Notes under the pieces: model-generated
The model's input: the letters and a program-made list of their open reading frames with translations, nothing else
Databases searched by the model: none
Told to the model about the DNA's origin: nothing
Program-made: the position numbers and the translations under genes
Part shown: piece after piece, positions 56,456 to 64,000 of the stretch
How the letters are laid out: each line of letters starts with the position of its first letter
Position numbering within the stretch: position 1 is the stretch's first letter
Assembly: GCA_020091685.1 (NCBI GenBank)
Contig: CM034601.1
Coordinates: forward strand, 5,540,429-5,604,428
DNA from: Lutjanus erythropterus
Lineage: Eukaryota; Chordata; Actinopteri; Lutjaniformes; Lutjanidae
DNA: 64,000 nt
Reading direction: 5' to 3'

Positions 56456-56899
56456 AGAGAAATGAATCTGCACCGTAGCAAAATTCATTGCAATCGGGAA
56501 TAAAATTCATCCATTAATCCTCGTTTTACAATTCCTGAGCTGATTTTTTTTTTTAATCTAAAAAAGGGGCTTTATTTATTTCAGCCTAATATCTTATTTT
56601 GTTTATCATGTTTTTCATGACACTAGCTTGATGAACAGGAGCAGTTTAGCAGTTTGCTTCAAGAAGTACTTTATTTACTACTTAAAACTCAGAGAGACTG
56701 AATGACATGTGATGTGCATTGTTCTCAGAAACATGACTCATAATGAACAGTCTCTAGAAATGTATGATTCAGCTTTTTCCCCTGTGGTCTGGTGTTAAAA
56801 AAGAAAACAAAAATCGCATCATCATCTTGAATACATATTGAACTGGCACCCAGGTATTGTGAGATCTCATCCCAGCAGTAATAAAAATATTGATTTAAG

Positions 56900-57145
56900 A
56901 AGCTTTAATTGTATGTAATGCTCTTAAGTGATGAGTGCTGATGTCTGTCAGTGTTACTGATCATCTGAGTCAAGGCTGTTAGAGGATATTAGTACCTAAA
57001 TGTAGCCGTCAGAGAGTTCAGGCTTTTTCAATGTTGTGTTATAATGAGCTGCATTAGGGGATGAGGGCACAAAGAAATAGGCAGTCACACAGCTAATTGA
57101 TTTTCCTTTGTTTCCTGCATGAATCAGAGCGATGCATCCATATGA
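56900..57145. repeat. spaced direct duplication, copy 1
   Basis: Matches 58,115-58,350 in order: CTGTCAGTGTTACTGAT-ATCTGAG, CTGTTAGAGGATATTAGTAC, CTAAATGTAGC, TGTTGTGTTATAATGAG, TGCATTAGG, and CTAATTGATTTTCCTTT through GTGAATCAGAGC-type text. Same orientation, about 1.2 kb apart. Confidence 0.85.
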
Positions 57146-57555
57146 TTTTCTGCAAGAGTAACCTGGTAAAAGGCACAAAAAGGAGATCTGTACTTTCTTC
57201 AATTGTCTTATAATGGATAAGGCAGAAGCACTTGAAAAATTGTCCGTCTTTTCAATAGACAGGCACAATGCAGTTTGGCTCTGAATGGGAACAGCTCTCA
57301 ATGCAAGACAGAGCAGAAGTTAGAGGACTGTAATGTTATTTGCTGAAGAAGTTTCCACATTTCATGTGTCTCAGACAATCAGTCTCAGACTCTAAACTAC
57401 ATGTAATGTAACATGGCTGCAGCAGCTTTGGTCTTCTGGTTAAAACTTTTGTCTTTTTATGTTCATTTCAGCACCATTCAATCTCTGAAAGGCACTGTGA
57501 AACAATTTGTGTGTATTAATCACTTCTCATTAATGATGAAATAATTCCAGGCAGG

Positions 57556-57753
57556 CTTTTAATGTTGGATTGTTTTTATCGGGGTGAAAAATACCACATA
57601 ATTCATGTATATTCTGCCCCTGAAGACAGAAAGAAATCTCAGTTATTTAACGGACTTGGAGAACTCCTTACAGTCGGCTTCAATCTAATTTTATGTGGTG
57701 ATTTTAATACAGTTACATCAGAAAATGACAACAGCTGCCCTTTTTGTTTTTGA
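57556..57753 (+). pseudogene. LINE AP-endonuclease fragment
   Basis: The frame reads MLDCFYRGEKYHIIHVYSAP, then EDRKKSQLFNGLGELLTVG, then FNLILCGDFNTVTSENDN, ending at a TGA at 57,751. HVYSAP (usual form NVYAP) and CGDFN are conserved elements of the apurinic-type endonuclease domain of L1/Tx1-like retrotransposons; GDFN contributes catalytic Asp and Asn. Only about 60 residues of a domain that is normally 220-240 remain, and no reverse transcriptase follows. It is a dead fragment. Confidence 0.75.
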
Positions 57754-57899
57754 TTGTATTTCTAGGCTGAAGTTTTTATAGGTGTTTCTATAGGCTTTGT
57801 GTAGCAGAGTGGTTCTACAAGCAGGTCAATGCATCATCAGGTGGTTTCAGAGAGTTACAAGGTTCAGTAAATGCATCGTGAAAACAATACAGCATAATT

Positions 57900-58088
57900 G
57901 ATATTAGAAAATGTACTTTGTAATTTGTACTTTTGAATACTTAAGTATTTTTAAAAGCAAGAACTCTAGTACTTTAATTCAAGTAAAATTTTGACTGAGT
58001 AAATTTCACTTGTAGTTGAGTAATATCTGACCAGGAGTATTTATACTTTGACTTGAGTACTGGGGTTTAGTACTTTGCCCACTGCTGT
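57900..58088. mobile_element. hAT-like end, TACTTGAGTA family
   Basis: TTTGAATACTTAAGTATTTT, ATTCAAGTAAAATTTTGACT and TTTGACTTGAGTACTGGGGT lead to TACTTTGCCCACTGCTG, which in reverse is CAGCAGTGGGCAAAGTA, a Tol2/hAT-type terminus. Only the right end is clear. Confidence 0.55.
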
Positions 58089-58114
58089 TGGTAGTTCATA
58101 TGATTAGTGGAGTT

Positions 58115-58350
58115 TTAACTGTACGTAGCTCTCTCTTAAAAAAATGTGAGGTGATTACATGAAAATCTGTCAGTGTTACTGATGATCTGAGGATAAGCCT
58201 GTTAGAGGATATTAGTACCTAAATGTAGCTGACAGAGTTTGGACTCTTCCACTGTTGTGTTATAATGAGGTGCATTAGGAGACGAAGGCACAAAGAGTCA
58301 CACTGCTAATTGATTTTCCTTTCTTCCCTGCGTGAATCAGAGCTGTGCAG
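58115..58350. repeat. spaced direct duplication, copy 2
   Basis: The partner of 56,900-57,145 with scattered substitutions and small gaps. The DNA between the copies contains the LINE endonuclease fragment and the end of a hAT-like element, so either a segment duplicated and later took insertions, or both copies are one dispersed family. Confidence 0.85.
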
Positions 58351-58549
58351 CTTTCTAAATTTTCTGAAAATTCCCCATAGGGATTGTTATGCGTTTTACT
58401 GCCAATTGGTGAGCCAGTAAAAACGAGTCTGTGACCCATTTTGAGCCTGGAACCTAATTTAGCTAATTTGGGTACATTTTTTTTACTTTTCTTCATCATG
58501 CAAAAATTGTTAGATAATTCATACACTACTTAAATATAAAAAAGGCACT

Positions 58550-58690
58550 AGGGATGGCAGTGGCGGTCGGTTGGTCGGTCAGTAAGTCCACAATGTTTTG
58601 TGCAGATGGAAATATCCCAACAACTGGATGGACTGTCATGAATTTTGTTCCATTCACGTGGAACAAAATTTTCATGATGTTTCCTCGATC
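58550..58690. mobile_element. dispersed GGTCGGTTGGTCGGTC repeat with hairpin
   Basis: GGTCGGTTGGTCGGTCAGTA then GAAATATCCCAACAACTGGA and TGTCATGAATTTTGTTCC match a fish repeat type I recall. Within it, 58,636-58,652 and 58,659-58,677 are inverted copies forming a 17-bp stem with a 6-base loop and a two-base bulge. Confidence 0.55.
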
Positions 58691-60604
58691 CTGGACACAA
58701 CAGAAGTGCTGCACCTGAGAGGAGCGTGATTTGTGAGCCTGCAGTGATGCAGACTGAACGCTGGAGGGCTTTACAACTCGCCACCTTAAGGCTAACTGCT
58801 TTGGGACGACACTCAATGTGGCAGACCCTCCACACCAATGTGCAAGTGGAGTGAGTGTGTGTAGCCGCCTGGTTGGGATTGAGTCTACATGTTAGTGTGG
58901 AAAATCTCCTCTCCCCACTCCTCTACCTGGATGGGCGGAGCCCCAGAGTCATTATAGGCAGCCGGCTCACCTGTGGCAAATCCTTTCTGCTGAGAAAACA
59001 AAGAATCTGGCTGTCCTCACCCAGCCTTACAATTATTTAAACTGAGTATATGAAATGTGAGTTTCCTTTGGTTCAAATGCATTTACAGTAACTTTAGCAG
59101 ATTATTATTTCTGTGCTGTGTGTATTAAGTTCCTGTGAAGTTATTTCTTGATTCCTAGATTTATAGTAATTTGTGATTAAAGGTAAATGAACTTTGCTGG
59201 ATTGTTTATTATTCAAATCAGGAATCATGATGTTTAGTTTGATAATATTTACCCTCTTTTTTTTTTGTTGTCAGACAAACTTAACATAAAAGACTCAATT
59301 GGAAACTCCTGCATGTGTTCATCTGTCCTAACAGACATACCACTGAGTTGACAAAGTCCAAAAACAAGTCCATCCTAACTTAATAGTCTTCAGTTAGCAT
59401 GCTAATACACTAAATTAAGATGGTTAACATGGTAAAAATTGGCATTGTCTGAAAGAGGACTTACCTTCTGCAGCAGGAATGCTTCACACCGGTGTTCAGC
59501 TCTAAACATAGCAGGAGGTAGAAGCTAATTAACCATTGCCATCAACAGGATTTTCATTCTTTTGATATATTAATTGTGTGTAAATCTCAAGACAATAAAA
59601 AGATGTGCATGAATCCGTCTCTCTGTTCAATTAGCAGTTTCGGGCAGCATGCAGACATGAACTTGCGTGATGATTCTGGCCTTGTTTTAGCAGGAAACAC
59701 AGCAGTCATGTAGTTTCCTGTTGCTTCCCAGTCAAAATACATTAGACTGGTATCACTGAGCTGGCAGGAACCACCCGCTGTTTGCAAGCACCATTAGCAT
59801 GGACCCTGACCTGAGCTACACAAATTATGTCATTTTACAGCACCAGAGTGATAATTTGGTCTGTTGCTGTTTTTTTTTTAGTACACACACACAAACTTTG
59901 CCCCTGATGCAACTTTCCACTGTGTCTGTTATCGTTAATGTGCAGAAATATTTTCATCTCAATTTGACAACATATGCACCAAAGCAAATACAGAAAACAG
60001 AAAAACATGATTCTGTATTTGCATGTTTGTATTTGTGTTTTTTTTTTATTTCTATACAGACTTTTTCTGAAAAGGTGTGCAAGTGTTGATTAAATTGGTG
60101 AAGACTACATTTCTAAATTTGCTTAGGTTTTGTCTATTTGCACATTATATCTTAAAGATGCCCTCCACTTAAAAATGTGCTTTTCTTATGTTTACGTCCA
60201 CTTACGTACGTAACCTTGACTATATTGACTTGTCACCAGAGAGGTGTTTTCACGTTGATATCTGTGCCCTAAAGTCTGAAATTCAAACGTACCCCAGGTG
60301 AGCTACATTTGGCACATAACAAATCCAAAAGCCAATTGCCGTTTAAGATGCAGGTAACGAAACCTGAAACCGACAGAGACTTGTCAGCGCAGTTAGCATT
60401 AGCTGTGCCAGCCACTGCCAGTTACAAGCTAACAAACAACAAACAAACAAGTCATGCAACTGCACTCACCATTCTGATATGTCTGTGCCAAGCTGCAGTT
60501 TTGGTTCATAACAGACTCCTCATCTGAGAAATGTGTTCACATCTCTCTGATATTTCAGTGTAGGCTAATGTTAGCAATCTAGAGCCACACTGATCAACCT
60601 AGAG
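58691..60604. other. intergenic stretch
   Basis: AT-rich DNA with short T runs (59,257-59,266; 59,870-59,879; 60,039-60,047). No exon, RNA gene or clear transposon end recognised. Confidence 0.5.
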
Positions 60605-60765
60605 CAGTGGTGCCCAACCCTGGTCCTCAGGGACCCCTGTCCTGCATGTTTTAGATGTTTCCCTGCTCCAACACACCTGATTCAAATGATCAGGTTGTTG
60701 TCAGGCTTCTGCAGAGGCTTGATGATGAGCTGATCATTTGAATAAACGTTATATAAGTGGACAGA
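60605..60765. mobile_element. CAGTGGTGCCCAACC-type hAT remnant
   Basis: CAGTGGTGCCCAACCCTGGT then CCTCAGGGACCCCTGTCCTG and CCAACACACCTGATTCAAAT is a familiar fish repeat. ATGATCAGG and its inverse (CTGATCATTTGAAT) suggest an internal foldback. Confidence 0.65.
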
Positions 60766-61885
60766 CGTAAACAGCGACTTGACTGGTTGGTGAAGGCGTG
60801 CAATTGTGAGGCTGTAACTATTAATCATAGCAATGTAATGTGTCTGGAGTGGAAGGATTATAATAACCCAGTAAATCTTTTTTTTTTTTAATTAAAGCTA
60901 CTACAAAGAACTTTTAAATTTGATTTTGGAGCTCCCTGTGGACAAAAGAGGTAGTTTTTCCACAGTAATAACCACAAAATATAACGCCAAAAACAAAATT
61001 ATCTAAATAAAATTCTCCTCCTGCTTTTTTTTTACCTGGCTAACATAATACTCTCTATAACTTTGGGTGGAAAAATGTAAACACAGGCTAAGTTCATGTG
61101 ATTTTACGGAGAATCTGACCCAGGGACAGGCTTTAAGAATATAATAATCATATAGAAATAGACAGTTTTCTTGCTGATGGTCTTTAACTTATGCAGGTCA
61201 CATAGAGGCACCTGTATTAAACTGTGACTGTTTCATAACCAGTTAAAAAACTCCTTGTAGTAGCTTAAATCAATCTTTGAAAAGCATGCAAGCAAAAATA
61301 CAGAAATGGAAACAAGGAAAGGCACGGTAACCTGTCCATCAGGACTAAAATATAATTTGAGACAATGCATTTATAGTCATACATTCAACAAACCAGAATA
61401 ATGCAAACAAGTGCCTGAGTGTTAAAAAGGAAACAAAACAACAAAGGAGAGATTTTAATTCACATCAAGTCACGCTTCCAGATAGTCAATACAGCAGCCA
61501 AACAGGCAATGCGATAGTGTTCAAAGGTACAAAATGTTGTCCAGAAGAAAGACTGACTTATAGCATAATCTTAGAGCATCCACAGTCGTGTATTTTGTTA
61601 TTTTTTTTTATACAGAAAACAGTATCAAACATTAGGCAAAGTCATCTCATGACAAAACCAAGAACATATGCATGCAGTTTTGTTTTGTTTTTTTTGTTTT
61701 TTTCATAATATTGAGCTTGCATACAAAGGCAGACAGATTACAAAATCAAAATCACATGTCGGTTGTATTCATTACATATTCATCAGAGAGAGACTGATCA
61801 CTGGTGTGTCAAGGAGGATATTGAGATGCCAACAAGGTTTCACAGCCGGTTTGTGCCTCACAAATCAATGTGGCTGAAGACGCTC
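60766..61885. other. intergenic stretch
   Basis: AT-rich DNA with a T run at 60,879-60,889. No gene or repeat family identified. Confidence 0.5.
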
Positions 61886-63355
61886 TTAAAGGGACGGTGA
61901 AGTGCGGTTTTGATGAGGTTATTATTCATGGCCAGCGTATTACCTACAATAGATGACGGTTGACACGCCCCCAACTTGGAGAAGAAGCAGGAGTAACTGT
62001 GTAGGAAGCAAAGTGCTGCTGTGGACAGGGTCGGCAGAAAATTGTTCCATCCTAATCTTTTTTCTCAGCCAAGGACCCCCTTAAAACATAGAAAAAAAAT
62101 ACTGCGACCCCCCCTAATGTTTATCCTTTGGAATAATTTGATGTTGTCTATTTTTCACTCTTGTAGCTAGTCATGTGAAACAATAAAGACAGAAAAAAGG
62201 AAAGAAAGGAAGACACAAAGAAAGAAAAAGAAGAAAAAGTGCACCATGTAAACACAGAATACCCATAATTCACACACATCAGTTTTGCAAACTTCACTTT
62301 TCTTCCACTTCCCGTTCTGAGTGCATAAGTGTGTTCACATTGACATTTACGGCAAAACGATTTGCACTGCGAGTACCCGGATACTGGACTCAAAACGGCC
62401 AAAAAGTTGAGTGTGGAACGCTGGACACCTGTTGCCCTGCCATCTTCTCCACTACACATGTATTTTTTATCAGTAAGCACCACCATACTGTTGTAGGAAT
62501 GAAGCCACCAATATATTTGGTTAAGTCTGTAAAGATTTGGTATTGTGAATCAATAATCCAATAATCTAAAATTTGATCTATAAAATTGTTCGTGGAGAGG
62601 ACATATTTTGTAATGACTGCTAGAAGTGCATTCACAGGATATAATGGAGCTTTTTATATCACGGTCATTTACATGAAAATTCTTCACGGACTCCCCAACA
62701 GAGTGCCATGGACCTCTGGGGGTCCCTGAACCTCTACTTGAGAACCACTGACCTATAAAATGGCCCAGTGCGTTTTGCTGTTTTACCTTACAGCCTTTTC
62801 CATCGAGAAACTACTGTTCTATAAGCAAAGTATCACTCTCTCAACCAAACTCAATTGAAAAAAATCAGTAATTTTACCTCCCAGGACAGAGGAGCCGCTG
62901 GTCTACGGCTGCCTCAGTCAGTTCTGTGTTTTTGTTATTGTGTGATTTATGTGATGTTTTTAAAAGTTAGTTTGGATTCATCTTAAGTCACACAGTAACA
63001 CAAACAAACTAACAGATCAAGACAGCGGTAGACCAACAACTCCTCTATTTAGTGAGGTAAAATGACTCATTTTGTGAATGGAGTTTGGTTGGTTTGGAGA
63101 GTCTTATTTGGCCGATATAACGGCAATTTCCTGTTGGAAAAGGGCAAGGTATGGAGGAAAAAATACACTTTCACTGATTTTTACTTCTATACTTCTGTCC
63201 ACAGCAGTATGTTGCTTAGCTTCCTGCCTCGGTACTCCTGCTGCTTCTCCAAACTTGGATTTTGCCAAAATGCGTTATCCACTGAAGGTGATACACTGAG
63301 TATGGATAACTACCTCATACAACCCCATGTCCAGTTTTCCAAACTATCCCTTTAA
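61886..63355. mobile_element. AAAGGGATAGTTCAG-family element split by an insertion
   Basis: The left end is TTAAAGGGACGGTGAAGTGC with ATTACCTACAATAGATGACG and GTGGACAGGGTCGGCAG; the right end is CCAAACTATCCCTTTAA. In between, a foldback pair GCTGGTCTACGGCTGCCTCA (about 62,896) and its partner near 63,022-63,041 matches the copies at 22,187-22,840. The stretch 62,060-62,755 is a separate insertion. Confidence 0.7.
62060..62755. mobile_element. Charlie-type hAT element nested in the above
   Basis: The right end CTACTTGAGAACCACTGACC is the reverse of CAGTGGTTCTCAAGTAG, a classic hAT terminus, preceded by CTGGGGGTCCCTGAAC. The left end is decayed (TCTCAGCCAAGGACCCCCTT). It splits the host element between GGCAGAAAATTG and GTGCGTTTTGCTG. 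Confidence 0.6.
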
Positions 63356-64000
63356 CAACGCTGTTTTGATGAATTAAACATTTAATTTCTCCAGCTCTCT
63401 TAAGGTGTGATACCCTCCAGAAATATACGGGATGTGGTGTGAAAGTAAACGTAATATTCCTAAAAACACAACGTTAACAATAAAACTATGGGTCAGGGAG
63501 GAAAAATAATATAACAAATGGACATTAGGGCTGTTTGTCACTAACCACCAGCTGTAATTACGGAGTTTAAAGTGATGTAATTATAAAAACAGTCAGCCAC
63601 ACTGGCAGAATCGACATGCTGCTAAGAACAAACATGCCCGGCCTATCACTGACAGTGACGTGAGGTCATGACGAGAAGCTGTTAGCTGAATTGCAAGCGC
63701 CTGACAGGAATCCTGAACGTTTACGTGAGGACTATTAGTGTCGTGTTTCTGTGTTACCAGTCAGTGCACGGTGGAAATTTACAAGAAAGGTGGGTGTGGG
63801 GGCATGCAGAAAAGGTCAATCAAACTCATAAAAATCACAGATACATGGCATGCATCCCAGCCTACTGATCCATGAGGGCAACTCAAGATTGGAGGTTTTC
63901 AGACCTGGTGAGTTTCCAGAACTGACCAGGGACTCAGAGTACCAAACCTTAACATAAAATATTTAATGAAAAATGAAAACATAAATAATTCAACAGGCTA
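63356..64000. other. right edge, no feature recognised
   Basis: About 645 bases of ordinary AT-rich DNA with no open frame or repeat that I can name. Confidence 0.5.

Noticed and set aside
57556..57753. Active LINE
   Set aside because: Only about 60 residues of the endonuclease remain, and no reverse transcriptase or 3' tail follows.
58636..58677. Candidate microRNA precursor
   Set aside because: The stem is only 17 base pairs with a six-base loop, too short for a pre-miRNA, and it lies in a dispersed repeat.

Overview
The window looks like vertebrate, most likely ray-finned fish, nuclear DNA. It is AT-rich and intron-rich and is packed with degenerate short DNA transposons whose ends match families I know from teleost genomes. 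These include Tol2-like hAT ends (CAGAGGTG...), foldback elements ending in AAAGGGATAGTTCAG, and AGGGCTGCAACTA-type elements. Nothing points to a prokaryote, and there are no operons. The fish assignment is inferred from repeat families and from protein similarity recalled from memory, not from a search.

One protein gene is clear: a minus-strand orthologue of castor2 (GATSL2, a GATOR2-binding regulator of mTORC1). Six coding exons lie at 38678-38566, 29015-28945, 25280-25087, 20439-20307, 2663-2540 and 1263-1153. Splice phases match at all five internal junctions. The exons encode residues 1-248 plus part of codon 249, and the roughly 80 C-terminal residues lie beyond the left edge. Introns measure about 9.5, 3.7, 4.6, 17.6 and 1.3 kb in transcription order.

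The most unusual structure is inside the 17.6 kb intron. From about 3,903 to 19,336 the DNA is a roughly 15.4 kb array of (TATG)n blocks separated by a conserved 20-base spacer, GGTCATAAGTTCATGATCAG. Array orientation flips repeatedly. Four flips from TATG to CATA sense sit at closely matching palindromic junctions, centred near 4,804, 6,894, 10,196 and 13,492. The sequence after each is nearly the same, so the array is a higher-order repeat of about 2.1-3.3 kb made of opposing arms. The RNA from this intron could form very long hairpins. Parts of the array (about 5.6-13.4 kb) look noisy and may contain consensus errors.

The other introns (20-38 kb) and the 25 kb upstream of the gene (38.7-64 kb) hold no other gene I recognise. 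They hold nested transposon remnants, a tRNA-derived SINE, LINE 3' tails, one LINE endonuclease fragment (about 57.56-57.75 kb), two spaced duplications, and one hAT-like element at 32,048-32,709 with a perfect 8-base target duplication. A short exon-like piece on the plus strand at 3,466-3,550, next to the array, is unexplained.
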